From Roseobacter sp. HKCCD6576-2 (GTDB taxonomy: Bacteria; Pseudomonadota; Alphaproteobacteria; Rhodobacterales; Rhodobacteraceae): 64,000 nucleotides of DNA. The translations under genes and the position numbers were made by a program. Below, one piece after another: positions 1-9,163 of the stretch. The notes beneath the pieces were generated by a model, which was given only the letters and a program-made list of their open reading frames with translations, was not told the origin of the DNA and made no database searches. Position 1 is the stretch's first letter. Each line of letters begins with the position of its first letter. Where the stretch lies: the NCBI RefSeq assembly GCF_013179285.1, contig NZ_WVNW01000001.1:744001-808000 (forward strand), given 5' to 3'.

Positions 1-2
1 TT

Positions 3-2573
3 GCCGAGAACGAAGTGGAGGAGCTGCGCCGTCAGTCCCATGAAGGACTGAAAGACCGGCTTTCGGTGATCGAACCCGCCGCCTCGGTCGAGGCGTATGA
101 GAAACGCCTCGATTTTGAGCTTGGGATCATTGAGGGGATGGGTTTCCCCGGCTACTTCCTGATCGTGGCCGACTTCATCAAATGGGCGAAGGATCATGAC
201 ATCCCCGTCGGGCCAGGGCGGGGTTCGGGCGCGGGCAGTCTCGTGGCCTATGCGCTGACTATTACCGATCTGGACCCGCTGCGGTACTCTTTGCTGTTTG
301 AACGGTTCCTGAACCCCGAACGGGTCTCGATGCCCGATTTCGACATCGATTTTTGCATGGATCGGCGCGAAGAAGTCATCCGCTACGTCCAGGAGAAATA
401 CGGGCGCGACAAGGTTGGGCAGATCATCACCTTTGGTGCGTTGCTCAGTAAGGCCGCCGTCCGCGATGTGGGCCGCGTCCTGCAAATGCCGTTTGGCCAA
501 GTCGATCGCCTGTCGAAAATGATCCCGGTCGAAGGTGTAAAACCCGTCTCGATCGAGAAGGCATTGGCCGATGAGCCCCGCCTGCGCGAAATGGCGAAAG
601 AAGAGGAGGTGGTTGATCGGCTTCTGACCTATGGCCAGCAGGTCGAAGGGCTGCTCCGCAACGCCTCTACCCACGCCGCCGGGGTGGTGATCGGCGACCG
701 TCCGCTCGACGAATTGGTCCCGCTTTATCAGGACCCTCGGTCCGACATGCCCGCCACGCAATTCAACATGAAATGGGTCGAACCTGCGGGTTTGGTGAAG
801 TTCGACTTCCTGGGCCTGAAAACCCTGACGGTGGTGCAGAATGCCGTCGATCTTCTAGAAGAACGTGGGATCGAGATCGACCCGGGGATGATCCCCCTCG
901 ATGACGAGAAAACCTACAAGCTCTACGCCTCCGCCAAAACGGTCGCGGTGTTTCAGGTGGAAAGCTCGGGCATGATGGATGCGCTGCGGCGGATGAAGCC
1001 GGATTGCATCGAAGACATCATCGCCCTTGTTGCGCTCTATCGTCCGGGCCCGATGGAGAACATCCCGAAATTCTGCGAGGTAAAAAACAACCTTTCTGAC
1101 CGCGAATTGCTGCACCCGACGATCGACCATATCTTGGACGAAACCCAAGGCATCATCGTCTATCAGGAACAGGTGATGCAGATCGCCCAAGAGATGGCGG
1201 GTTACTCGCTTGGCGGCGCTGATTTGCTGCGCCGGGCCATGGGCAAGAAGATCCAAGAAGCGATGGATGCCGAGCGCCCGAAATTCCTGAAAGGCGCGGC
1301 CGAAAACGGGGTGGATAAAGCCAAGGCCACCGAAGTTTGGAACCTGCTCGATAAATTCGCCAATTACGGCTTCAACAAATCCCACGCCGCCGCCTATGCG
1401 GTTGTGAGTTACCAAACCGCCTGGTTGAAAGCCAACTACCCCGTCGAGTTCATGGCTGCGGTGATGAATTGCGACATCCACCTGACGGATAAATTAGGCG
1501 TTTACAAACAAGAGGTTGACCGGCTTGAGATCGAAACGATCCCACCTTGCGTAAACCGCTCGTCGGCCAGCTTCGCGGTAAAAGACGGCAAGGTGGTCTA
1601 TGCCCTCGGCGGGCTCAAGAATGTCGGTGTCGAAGCGATGAAACTGATCGAAGAGGCCCGTGGCGAGACGCCCTTCGCCACCCTGTTCGATCTCGCCCGC
1701 CGCGCCGACCTCAAACGTATCGGCAAGCGCTCTTTGGAAATGCTCGCCCGCGCGGGCGCATTCGATGAGTTGGACCGCAACCGTGCGCGCGTATTCGAAA
1801 GCCTCGACGCGCTCACGGCCTATTCTGCGGCGACCCATGATCAACGCGCCTCTGATCAGGTGTCGCTTTTTGGTGAGGCGGGCGATGACTTGCCCGAACC
1901 CCGCCTGCCGACGCGCGACGACTGGTTGCCGAATGAACGGCTCGCCAATGAACATATGGCGATCGGGTTCTACCTCTCCGGCCACCCGCTTGACGACTAC
2001 ATGCCGTCCCTGAAGCGCAAAGGTTGCTTGACACTCGCCGAGGTCGAGAACCGGGTTCAGGGCGGGGCTTTCGTTGCGAAAATGGCCGGCGCGGTCTCCG
2101 GTCGTCAGGAGCGGAAAAGCCAGCGCGGCAATCGGTTTGCCTTCGTACAGCTCTCCGATCCCACCGGCCTTTATGAGGTCACCATGTTCAGCGACGTGCT
2201 GGAGACCGCCCGCGAGCATCTCGACACCGGGGCCAATGTCGTCTTGCAGGTCGAAGCGACGCAGGAGGGTGACAGCCTCAAGCTCCTTGCCCGCGGTGTT
2301 CAACCGGTGGACGACAATATCGCTGGGGATATCGGCGCGGGCTTGCGTATCTTCGTGGAAGAGCCCGAGGCGATCCCGAGCGTTGCGGGTCTTCTGGAGC
2401 GCGCCAAAGGCGAAGGTAAACTCAAGGGGCGCGGCCCGGTGCATCTCTGCCTGATGGACCCCGATCTGCCGGGTGAAGTCGATGTGCTTCTGGGCGAGGA
2501 TTTCCCAGTAAACCCTCAGATCAAAGGCGCGTTGAAAAGCCTCGGCGGTGTGATGATGGTGGAGGAGGTCTAG
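3..2573 (+). CDS. dnaE: DNA polymerase III alpha subunit, C-terminal part (5' truncated by window)
   Basis: This is the replicative polymerase catalytic subunit, about 857 codons of a protein usually near 1,150-1,180 residues. The frame is open to the window edge, so the N-terminal PHP domain and part of the palm lie outside. Numbering from the GTG at 15, the polymerase motif GPGRGSGAG is near residues 66-74. The catalytic aspartates are in PDFDIDF (about 107-113) and FDFLGL (about 263-268). A helix-hairpin-helix stretch is near 560-590, and an OB-fold follows near 690-770. The C-terminal beta-clamp and tau binding region is retained. It is followed by a 107-bp gap before the arsH-like gene with no clear terminator. 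The identification is secure. The true start cannot be seen. Confidence 0.98.
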   Translation, partial: AENEVEELRRQSHEGLKDRLSVIEPAASVEAYEKRLDFELGIIEGMGFPGYFLIVADFIKWAKDHDIPVGPGRGSGAGSLVAYALTITDLDPLRYSLLFERFLNPERVSMPDFDIDFCMDRREEVIRYVQEKYGRDKVGQIITFGALLSKAAVRDVGRVLQMPFGQVDRLSKMIPVEGVKPVSIEKALADEPRLREMAKEEEVVDRLLTYGQQVEGLLRNASTHAAGVVIGDRPLDELVPLYQDPRSDMPATQFNMKWVEPAGLVKFDFLGLKTLTVVQNAVDLLEERGIEIDPGMIPLDDEKTYKLYASAKTVAVFQVESSGMMDALRRMKPDCIEDIIALVALYRPGPMENIPKFCEVKNNLSDRELLHPTIDHILDETQGIIVYQEQVMQIAQEMAGYSLGGADLLRRAMGKKIQEAMDAERPKFLKGAAENGVDKAKATEVWNLLDKFANYGFNKSHAAAYAVVSYQTAWLKANYPVEFMAAVMNCDIHLTDKLGVYKQEVDRLEIETIPPCVNRSSASFAVKDGKVVYALGGLKNVGVEAMKLIEEARGETPFATLFDLARRADLKRIGKRSLEMLARAGAFDELDRNRARVFESLDALTAYSAATHDQRASDQVSLFGEAGDDLPEPRLPTRDDWLPNERLANEHMAIGFYLSGHPLDDYMPSLKRKGCLTLAEVENRVQGGAFVAKMAGAVSGRQERKSQRGNRFAFVQLSDPTGLYEVTMFSDVLETAREHLDTGANVVLQVEATQEGDSLKLLARGVQPVDDNIAGDIGAGLRIFVEEPEAIPSVAGLLERAKGEGKLKGRGPVHLCLMDPDLPGEVDVLLGEDFPVNPQIKGALKSLGGVMMVEEV

Positions 2574-2680
2574 CGACAGGCGGAGACCTGCCTTCCACGA
2601 CTGGTCTTGCGCTTCCTCTATGGCCCCTTGTCGCGACGCGCCTCGCTGCCTAAACCCTGCACGACCTCAGGGAGCGCCAT

Positions 2681-3397
2681 ATGACCGATACCGCCGCCTT
2701 CGACCCCGCCTGTTTCCAGCCCCTGGATAACACGCGGCTTTTCCCTGAACGTACCGATGCGCCGCCAAAAATCCTGTTGCTCTATGGCTCGCTGCGAGAT
2801 CGCTCTTACAGCCGTTTGATGTCGGAGGAAGCGGCGCGCGTTCTGGATCGTTTTGGTGCCGAGACCAGAACCTTCGACCCAACCGGCCTGCCACTCCCGG
2901 ATTCAGCCGAACCGGATCACCCGAAGGTGCAAGAACTGCGTGACCTCGTGACGTGGAGCGACGGGATGGTTTGGTGCTCACCCGAACGTCACGGGGCAAT
3001 GTCGGGTATCATGAAAGCGCAGATCGATTGGATTCCGCTGTCGATGGGCGGCGTCCGCCCGACGCAAGGAAAGACTTTGGCGGTCATGCAGGTCTGCGGC
3101 GGCTCGCAAAGCTTCAACGCGGTCAACCAACTCCGCATTCTCGGCCGTTGGATGCGGCTTGTCACGATTCCAAACCAATCCTCTGTTGCCAAAGCCTGGC
3201 AGGAGTTTGATGAGGCGGGCCGAATGCGCCCTTCGCCCTATTACAACCGCATGGTCGATGTGATGGAGGAGTTGGTGAAATTCACCTGGATGACCCGCGA
3301 CAATCGCGACTACCTGCTGGATCGGTATAGCGAGCGAAAAGAGAGCCGGGCCGAGCTATCAAAACGGGTGAACGCGCCACAGGCAATTGGCGAATAG
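2681..3397 (+). CDS. arsH: ArsH-type NADPH-dependent FMN reductase
   Basis: This is a 238-residue flavodoxin-like FMN reductase. The family reduces FMN or quinones with NADPH, and some members oxidise trivalent organoarsenicals. The FMN-binding loop GSLRDRSYS is at residues 36-44 and the ArsH signature PERHG at 101-105, followed by the conserved IMKAQIDW segment. The extended N-terminus and the length match ArsH rather than the shorter chromate-reductase group. An AGGGAG ribosome site precedes the ATG. No arsR, arsC or arsB is nearby, so a role in arsenic resistance is not supported by context. A general quinone or flavin reductase role is equally possible. The gene converges on slyX with a 10-bp gap. 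Confidence 0.88.
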   Translation: MTDTAAFDPACFQPLDNTRLFPERTDAPPKILLLYGSLRDRSYSRLMSEEAARVLDRFGAETRTFDPTGLPLPDSAEPDHPKVQELRDLVTWSDGMVWCSPERHGAMSGIMKAQIDWIPLSMGGVRPTQGKTLAVMQVCGGSQSFNAVNQLRILGRWMRLVTIPNQSSVAKAWQEFDEAGRMRPSPYYNRMVDVMEELVKFTWMTRDNRDYLLDRYSERKESRAELSKRVNAPQAIGE

Positions 3398-3407
3398 CTT
3401 CGCGCCC

Positions 3408-3611
3408 CTACCAATGCGGCGGCTTTTGATCGGCGAGCGGCACCGTCCCGCCGCCGTCGACCTCGCGCTCCGCCTCGCGCATCATCAGCATCTCCACCCG
3501 CCGGGTCAGTGTGGCAATGTCCGCGTCTTGCCGGGCGACGACCTCTGAGAGATCCTCCACCGTCCGCACCAGATGGGCGATCTGCTCCTCCAATTCCGCT
3601 TGGCTCGTCAT
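3408..3611 (-). CDS. slyX: SlyX family protein
   Basis: This is a 67-residue acidic protein with a predicted coiled coil over residues 5-50 (leucine and isoleucine heptads) and the family's C-terminal PPHW tail, which is PPHY or PPHW in SlyX proteins. The function of SlyX is unknown. The ATG whose codon ends at 3611 is chosen because it gives the standard SlyX N-terminus. A longer frame, open to 3668, would add 19 residues that do not look like the family. The gene is divergent from hisS across a 151-bp gap that contains an inverted repeat. Confidence 0.82.
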   Translation of the reverse strand: MTSQAELEEQIAHLVRTVEDLSEVVARQDADIATLTRRVEMLMMREAEREVDGGGTVPLADQKPPHW

Positions 3612-3762
3612 ATCAGACCCTCGTACCCCATCTGCTTTCCATACATATCCGTTCCATGCCGGAACCATACCATTTCCATACGGCCCGTTTCACCGCAACC
3701 TTGCCCCGACCGGCCCCCTCGGCTACACGTCCCGCGACCCTCAAATCCGGACGTGACCACCC

Positions 3763-5244
3763 ATGGCCAAAGTGAAGAAACAACCCCGCCCCAAGGCCGA
3801 AACGCCGAAAGGGTTCCGGGACTATTTCGGCGCGGAAGTGACCGAACGCAACGAGATGTTGCGGGTGATCGCCGAGGTCTACAACCGCTATGGCTTCGAC
3901 CCGCTGGAAACCTCCGCGGTGGAAACGGTCGAGGCGTTGGGCAAGTTCCTGCCCGATGTGGATCGCCCGAACGCAGGCGTTTTTGCCTGGCAGGAGGAGG
4001 AGGGCGACTGGCTGGCGCTGCGCTATGATATGACCGCGCCCCTGGCCCGCGTCGCCGCCCAGTTCCGCAACGACCTGCCCAACCCCTATCGCCGCTTCAC
4101 CATGGGGCCCGTCTGGCGCAATGAGAAGCCAGGGCCGGGGCGGTTTCGGCAGTTTTATCAATGTGATGCGGATACCGTTGGCTCTGCCTCGATGGCCGCA
4201 GATGCCGAGATTTGTGCGATGCTGGCCGACACGCTGGAGGCGGTTGGCATCCCGCGTGGCGACTTCATCGTGCGGGTGAACAATCGCAAAGTTTTGAACG
4301 GCGTGATGGAGGTCGCAGGCCTCTCCGGGGATGACAAAGAGGCCGAGCGGGGCATTGTCTTGCGCGCCATCGACAAGCTGGATCGGCTCGGCGAGACCGG
4401 CGTTCGCGCCCTGCTTGGCGAAGGTCGTGAGGATGAGTCCGGCGATTATACCAAAGGGGCCGGTTTGGCTCCGGACCAAGCCGAGATCATAATGGGGTTC
4501 ATGGCCGCCAAGCGCGAAACGGGCACCGCCACGGTCACGCGCCTGACCGAGCTGGTGCAAGGCTCCGAGATCGGCGCGCAGGGTGTGCAAGAGCTTGAAA
4601 CCATTGCGGAACTCTTGGCCGCGCAAGGCTATGGCCCGGATCGAATTGAGATCGACCCGAGCGTTGTGCGCGGCCTCGGCTATTACACAGGGCCGGTTTA
4701 TGAGGCGGAACTGACCTTCGAAATCAAAGACGAAAAAGGCCGCCCTCGACAGTTCGGCTCGGTTGCCGGCGGGGGCCGCTATGATGACCTGGTGAAGCGC
4801 TTCACGGGCCAGGAGGTTCCAGCGACCGGGATCTCGATCGGGGTCGACCGTTTGCTGGCCGCATTGCGCGCCAAGGGCCGGATCGGCGGCGCAGCGCAAG
4901 GCCCGGTGATCGTGACGGTGATGGATCGCGACCGGATGGGCGATTATCAATCGATGGTCGCAACCTTGCGCCAGGCCGGTATTCGGGCCGAGGTCTATCT
5001 GGGCAATCCGAAGAATTTCGGTAACCAGTTGAAATACGCCGATAAACGCGAAAGCCCTGTGGCGATTATCCAAGGCTCTGACGAAGCCGCGCGCGGTGTC
5101 GTGCAGATCAAAGACTTGGTTCTGGGCGCGCAGATTGCCCAAGATGCGACACTGGAAGAATGGAAGTCCCAACCCGCGCAACGCGAAGTGCCGCTGGCCG
5201 ATTTGGTCGCCGAAGTCCGCAGCATTCTGGACCGTCAGGCGTGA
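3763..5244 (+). CDS. hisS: Histidine--tRNA ligase
   Basis: This is a class II aminoacyl-tRNA synthetase of 493 residues, the longer alphaproteobacterial form. Motif 1 starts at KGFRDY (16-21). [11 protein letters not shown] (86-96) binds ATP and histidine. Motif 2 (about 114-131) carries [10 protein letters not shown], the histidine-specific loop [11 protein letters not shown] is near 304-315, and motif 3 GISIGVDR is near 355-364. The C-terminal 100 residues form the anticodon-binding domain. It is the first gene of hisS-hisZ-hisG. Its stop codon TGA overlaps the GTG start of hisZ, which implies translational coupling. Confidence 0.98.
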   Translation: MAKVKKQPRPKAETPKGFRDYFGAEVTERNEMLRVIAEVYNRYGFDPLETSAVETVEALGKFLPDVDRPNAGVFAWQEEEGDWLALRYDMTAPLARVAAQFRNDLPNPYRRFTMGPVWRNEKPGPGRFRQFYQCDADTVGSASMAADAEICAMLADTLEAVGIPRGDFIVRVNNRKVLNGVMEVAGLSGDDKEAERGIVLRAIDKLDRLGETGVRALLGEGREDESGDYTKGAGLAPDQAEIIMGFMAAKRETGTATVTRLTELVQGSEIGAQGVQELETIAELLAAQGYGPDRIEIDPSVVRGLGYYTGPVYEAELTFEIKDEKGRPRQFGSVAGGGRYDDLVKRFTGQEVPATGISIGVDRLLAALRAKGRIGGAAQGPVIVTVMDRDRMGDYQSMVATLRQAGIRAEVYLGNPKNFGNQLKYADKRESPVAIIQGSDEAARGVVQIKDLVLGAQIAQDATLEEWKSQPAQREVPLADLVAEVRSILDRQA

Positions 5245-6356
5245 GCGACAAAGCGGCGATCCGGGCCGAAGCCGCGCGGCTTCAGGCGTTTTTCCAGGCC
5301 TCGGGCGCGGTGCCGGTCGAGGCCGATCTATTGCAACCCGCCGACACGCTTCTCGACCTTTATGGTGAGGATATCCGCGCGCGCGCTTACACCACCCATG
5401 ACCCCGACCGGGGTGAGTTGATGTTGCGCCCGGATTTCACCGTGCCGGTTGTGCAGAGGCACATGGAAGAGGGGGCGGAGCCCGCGCGCTATACCTATCT
5501 GGGCGAGGTGTTCCGTAAGCAACCCGCCGGGGCCAATCGGGCCAGTGAATATCTGCAAGTTGGGTACGAGATATTCGACCGAAGCAATCCGGCAGGGTCC
5601 GATGCCGAAGTGTTTGCGCTCTTCTCCGAAGTGCTTTCGCCGCTTGGCCTGCGCCCTGTGACGGGCGATATCGGTATCCTCCTGGCGGCGGTCGATAGCC
5701 TTTCGACAACAGAGCGCCGCAAACGGGCGTTGCGCCGCCATATCTGGCGGCCAAGGCGATTCCGGGTGCTTTTGGACCGATTCACGGGGCGGAAACCAGC
5801 GCCTGCGGGTCGGGCTGAGCTTCTGAAAGCGGCCGATAACGGTGTCGAAACCCTGATCGCGGCGGCAAGCCCTAATATCGGGTTGCGCAGCCCCGGCGAG
5901 ATCGCGCGCCGGATCGAATTGCTCCAAGAGGAGGCAATGGCGGAGCCGATCGGCTCGGCCGAGGCCGAGGTTTTGGATGTCATCCTCTCCCTGCGCGAGA
6001 CGCTGACCAACGCCCATGAACATCTGCGCGACATCGCGGTTGATTTGCCAGGGATCAGCCATGCGGTGGCTCGGATGGCACGCCGGATGGAGGCGCTCGA
6101 CGCCGCAGGGATCGATGTGGCGGGGTTGGCGTTCGAGGCGAGCTATGGCCGCACGAATATGGAGTATTACGACGGGTTCGTCTTTGGCTTCTTGGCCGAT
6201 GCCCGCCCTGATATGCCGCCGGTTGCAACCGGTGGACGGTACGACGCGCTCTGCCATGTTTTGGGCGGCGGGCGCGATATTCCCGCCGTTGGCGGCGTGA
6301 TCCGGCCCGAATTGGTGCAGCATCTGCACAGCCATTTGGCGGAGAATGCGCGATGA
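5241..6356 (+). CDS. hisZ: ATP phosphoribosyltransferase regulatory subunit
   Basis: This is a 371-residue HisRS-like paralogue without synthetase function. It forms a hetero-octamer with the short HisG and confers histidine feedback and activity. The N-terminal class II core shows LRPDFTVPV and [10 protein letters not shown], while the tRNA-binding C-terminal domain of HisS is missing, as expected. The GTG start at 5241 overlaps the hisS stop (GTGA). It is preferred over the in-frame upstream start region, which lies inside hisS. The gene ends in an ATGA overlap with hisG. Histidine biosynthesis step 1 and histidyl-tRNA charging are therefore co-expressed here. Confidence 0.96.
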   Translation: MSDKAAIRAEAARLQAFFQASGAVPVEADLLQPADTLLDLYGEDIRARAYTTHDPDRGELMLRPDFTVPVVQRHMEEGAEPARYTYLGEVFRKQPAGANRASEYLQVGYEIFDRSNPAGSDAEVFALFSEVLSPLGLRPVTGDIGILLAAVDSLSTTERRKRALRRHIWRPRRFRVLLDRFTGRKPAPAGRAELLKAADNGVETLIAAASPNIGLRSPGEIARRIELLQEEAMAEPIGSAEAEVLDVILSLRETLTNAHEHLRDIAVDLPGISHAVARMARRMEALDAAGIDVAGLAFEASYGRTNMEYYDGFVFGFLADARPDMPPVATGGRYDALCHVLGGGRDIPAVGGVIRPELVQHLHSHLAENAR

Positions 6357-7045
6357 GCTTGAAACTCGCTGTCCCCTCCAAAGGTCGCCTGATGGAGAAG
6401 ACCTTCGATTGGTTCGCGGCCCGTGGCATCGTGATGCAACGGAGCGGATCGGATCGAGAATATGCCGCGCGTGTGGACGGTGCGGATCTGCAATTGCTGC
6501 TGCTTAGCGCATCGGAGATTCCGCGCGAGTTGCAGGCCGGGCGGATTCATCTGGGCGTCACGGGCAGTGATTTGGTCCGCGAGCGTATCCCGCTTTGGGA
6601 GCAGGTTGTGGCTGAGCTGGCGCCGATGGGGTTCGGGTTTGCCGATCTGGTGATTGCCGTGCCGAAGCTTTGGGTCGATGTTGAAACGCTCGATGACCTG
6701 GATGCCGCCGCTGCCGATTTCCGCGAGGCGCATGGGTTCCGGTTGCGCATTGCAACGAAATATCACCGCCTGGTGCGCGAGTTTCTGCAAGATTCGGGCG
6801 TGGCCGATTATCAATTGGTCGACAGCCAGGGCGCGACAGAAGGCACTGTAAAACACCAAACCGCCGAAGCGATTGCGGACATCACCTCCACCGGAGAGAC
6901 CTTGCGGGCGAACCACTTGAAAATCCTGAGTGACGGATTGGTGCATCGCAGCCAGGCGACGTTGTTCAAATCCCGGGCAGCGCCTTGGGATGACGATATC
7001 CGTGCCGCATTGCACACGCTTCAGGATAAGCTCGAATTGCTCTGA
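6353..7045 (+). CDS. hisG: ATP phosphoribosyltransferase, short form
   Basis: This is a 230-residue catalytic subunit that condenses ATP and PRPP to phosphoribosyl-ATP, the first step of histidine synthesis. The short form lacks the C-terminal ACT-like regulatory domain and so needs HisZ, which is encoded immediately upstream. Visible family segments are KGRLMEK near the N-terminus, TGSDLVRE near residue 66 and the PRPP-loop region around GATEGTVK near 160-167. It starts within the hisZ stop codon (ATGA). No terminator is evident in the 83 bp before the permease gene. Confidence 0.96.
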   Translation: MSLKLAVPSKGRLMEKTFDWFAARGIVMQRSGSDREYAARVDGADLQLLLLSASEIPRELQAGRIHLGVTGSDLVRERIPLWEQVVAELAPMGFGFADLVIAVPKLWVDVETLDDLDAAAADFREAHGFRLRIATKYHRLVREFLQDSGVADYQLVDSQGATEGTVKHQTAEAIADITSTGETLRANHLKILSDGLVHRSQATLFKSRAAPWDDDIRAALHTLQDKLELL

Positions 7046-7128
7046 CCTGCTGCCTCGCCTAGGTTGGCGGAAGGGGGTTCGCGCGGCGTCGGTGCTGTCG
7101 GCCCAACTTGCCAGTTCAGGAGCTGTGA

Positions 7129-8622
7129 ATGGCTGTTTTCCTTGCCGCGCTGCCGCTGATGACCGTGTTGGTCGCGATGGTGGTGTTGCGTTGGTCGGCG
7201 GCGGTGGCAGGAGCGTTGGGCTTAACCCTGGCGCTGATCTTGGCGCTTGGCTGGATCGGACCGTTTGATTTGGCGGAGGCGGCGCCAGTGCCGCGTCTGC
7301 AGGCCGGGATGGGTGTCTTCGCAGAGGCGCTGTATTCGACCATCGCCATTTTGTGGATCATCCTGCCGGCGCTGGCGCTTTATGAGTATCTCCAACGAAC
7401 CGGTGCAGCGGAGCGCATCCGCAGCGCCCTCGCGGGTTTGACAGAAGACCGGCGATTGCAGGCGATCCTGATCGGCTGGTTTTTCGGATTGTTCATTGAA
7501 GGCGCGGCCGGGTTCGGTACGCCCGTGGCCTTGGCCGCGCCGCTCTTGGTGGGGCTCGGCTACGCGCCGGTGCGGGCCGTGTCTTTGGCGCTTTTGGGCC
7601 ATGCGGCGGGGGTCTCCTTTGGGGCTGTGGGCACGCCGACGCTGGCGCAATTGGAGGTGTCGGGCTTGGAGGCCAGCGCGTTGGCGGGGCGTGTCGCGCT
7701 GCTCCATGCCGCGCTTGGCTGGATTCTGTTGCTGCTGATGGTCCGGCTGGCGGGCGAGGGGCCGCTGCGCCGCTCAGACCTCATGTGGTCAGCGCTGGCC
7801 GCGATCTGTTTTTTCGTCCCGTTCCTGGCGCTTGCCACTCTGACCGGACCGGAAGTGCCCAGCCTCGGCGGCGCGCTGTTGGGTGGCTTCGTCTTTATCC
7901 TGCTCCTGCGTCGCCAAGGCCAGTCGCGACCATTCGAGGCGCGGGCCCTGCTGCCTGATCTGGCGCCTTATCTGCTGATCGTCGGGTTGGTGTTGATCAC
8001 GCGGTTGATCGCACCGGTGCAGGAGGCGTTGCGCGGGTTGGATCTGGCTTGGGTCCTGCATGGCAGCTTTTCCGGTAGTTTCCAGCCGCTCTACCATCCG
8101 GGCAGTTTGATGTGGTTGGGCCTGATCCTTGGCGCGCTTTTGACCGCGCGTATGGCGAGCGTCGGTCCTTCGGTGCGTGCGGCCCTCCGCCGATTGGTGC
8201 CGGTCAGCGCCGCGCTTTTGGTGATGCTGTCACTCTCGCGGGTCTTGGTGCATTCCGGGATGATCGGGGCGCTCGCCGAAGCGGCGGCGGGCACTGGGGC
8301 CGTTTGGCCGATCCTCGCCCCGGCTGTCGGGGCCTTGGGCACCTTCATCACTGGGTCAGCCACGGCCTCCAACATCCTCTTTACCGAGCTGCAATTGGCG
8401 GCGGCGGAAAGCCTGTCTCTGCCCGCGATCACCATGGCGGCGGCGCAGGGTTTCGGCTCGGCGATTGGCAATATCATTGCGCCGCATAACATCATCGCGG
8501 GCGCCGCGACCGTCGGCTTGATCGGCCGCGAAGGGGAGGTCCTGTCACGCACGCTTGGGGCGGCGGCGCTTTACATGCTCCTGGGTGGTCTGGCGGTCCT
8601 TGGGCTGACTTTGATGGCGTGA
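7129..8622 (+). CDS. L-lactate permease family transporter
   Basis: This is a 497-residue integral membrane protein with roughly 12-14 hydrophobic segments, typical of the LctP/LldP family (L-lactate or glycolate:H+ symport). The conserved segment EGAAGFGTPVALAAPLL near residues 124-140 and a C-terminal half containing ITGSATASNILF and IGNIIAPHNI are characteristic. An AGGAG ribosome site precedes the ATG. No lactate dehydrogenase or LldR-type regulator is adjacent, so the substrate (lactate, glycolate or a related monocarboxylate) is inferred from the family only. It ends 3 bp from the stop of the convergent DUF1489 gene. Confidence 0.9.
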   Translation: MAVFLAALPLMTVLVAMVVLRWSAAVAGALGLTLALILALGWIGPFDLAEAAPVPRLQAGMGVFAEALYSTIAILWIILPALALYEYLQRTGAAERIRSALAGLTEDRRLQAILIGWFFGLFIEGAAGFGTPVALAAPLLVGLGYAPVRAVSLALLGHAAGVSFGAVGTPTLAQLEVSGLEASALAGRVALLHAALGWILLLLMVRLAGEGPLRRSDLMWSALAAICFFVPFLALATLTGPEVPSLGGALLGGFVFILLLRRQGQSRPFEARALLPDLAPYLLIVGLVLITRLIAPVQEALRGLDLAWVLHGSFSGSFQPLYHPGSLMWLGLILGALLTARMASVGPSVRAALRRLVPVSAALLVMLSLSRVLVHSGMIGALAEAAAGTGAVWPILAPAVGALGTFITGSATASNILFTELQLAAAESLSLPAITMAAAQGFGSAIGNIIAPHNIIAGAATVGLIGREGEVLSRTLGAAALYMLLGGLAVLGLTLMA

Positions 8623-8625
8623 GCG

Positions 8626-9057
8626 TCAGCGCACCCCGATCTCGGCCAGCGCGGATTGCAGAGCGGGCGGCAGGCTGTCTTCATGGCTCCGCGCCGCGCT
8701 CAAGTCGCTTGGCGCGTCCGAACCTGGCAGATAGCGCCAGCCCTGAAACGCGCGTTTGGGCGTTGCCTCCACCCGCACAAGCATCGGATCGAGGACGATG
8801 CCACAGCGGGTGATCCCGTCGCCGCGATCCACTTCATCAAGCCGCAAAATGCGCTGCCGGGCGAGGATAACGCCTTTGATCACCCAATAGATCGACCCGC
8901 CGTCCAGCAGCTCTTCCGCGCGTTTTGGCCACATCCGCGTGACATGGCGTGGCAATCCATCGGGGCCTTGCGCGCGGGTGCTTGCCTGCCAGTCGGCCAA
9001 GCCTTCGACATGCTCGGTGCCGACAGAAAGCTTGATGAGATTGAGATTCGCAGCCAT
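8626..9057 (-). CDS. DUF1489 family protein
   Basis: This is a conserved 143-residue cytoplasmic protein of unknown function found throughout alphaproteobacteria. The family pattern is visible: N-terminal NLIKLSVG, then TRMWPKR, a central WVIKG segment, and GIVLDP followed by a Trp-rich region with RAFQGWRYL. No signal peptide, membrane segment or catalytic motif is seen. It is divergent from nrdJ (106-bp gap) and convergent with the permease gene. The start is the ATG complementary to 9055-9057. No function is inferred. Confidence 0.85.
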   Translation of the reverse strand: MAANLNLIKLSVGTEHVEGLADWQASTRAQGPDGLPRHVTRMWPKRAEELLDGGSIYWVIKGVILARQRILRLDEVDRGDGITRCGIVLDPMLVRVEATPKRAFQGWRYLPGSDAPSDLSAARSHEDSLPPALQSALAEIGVR

Positions 9058-9106
9058 AGCTATATATCTAGCGATCTACCGCAAAAGGCCACAAGGTTTG
9101 GTAGAC

Positions 9107-9115
9107 TTATCCACA
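9107..9115. promoter_or_regulatory. Consensus DnaA box in the nrdJ promoter region
   Basis: The 9-mer TTATCCACA is an exact match to the bacterial DnaA box. It lies 48 bp upstream of the nrdJ start, in the divergent DUF1489/nrdJ gap. A near-palindromic AT-rich stretch (GCTATATATCTAGC, 9058-9073 region) lies just upstream. It loosely recalls an NrdR box but does not match well enough to call. Confidence 0.5.
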
Positions 9116-9163
9116 GAACGCTGCTAGTTTCGTAACCCCACCGCGCCCAGGGAGCTGCCGCCA

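Noticed and set aside
3613-5181. 522-codon minus-strand frame opposite hisS
   Set aside because: It is a shadow frame of a secure gene, and no family features are seen.
9058-9073. NrdR box upstream of nrdJ
   Set aside because: GCTATATATCTAGC has the right flavour but a misplaced 2-bp insertion relative to the consensus, and no second box at the usual spacing is seen.
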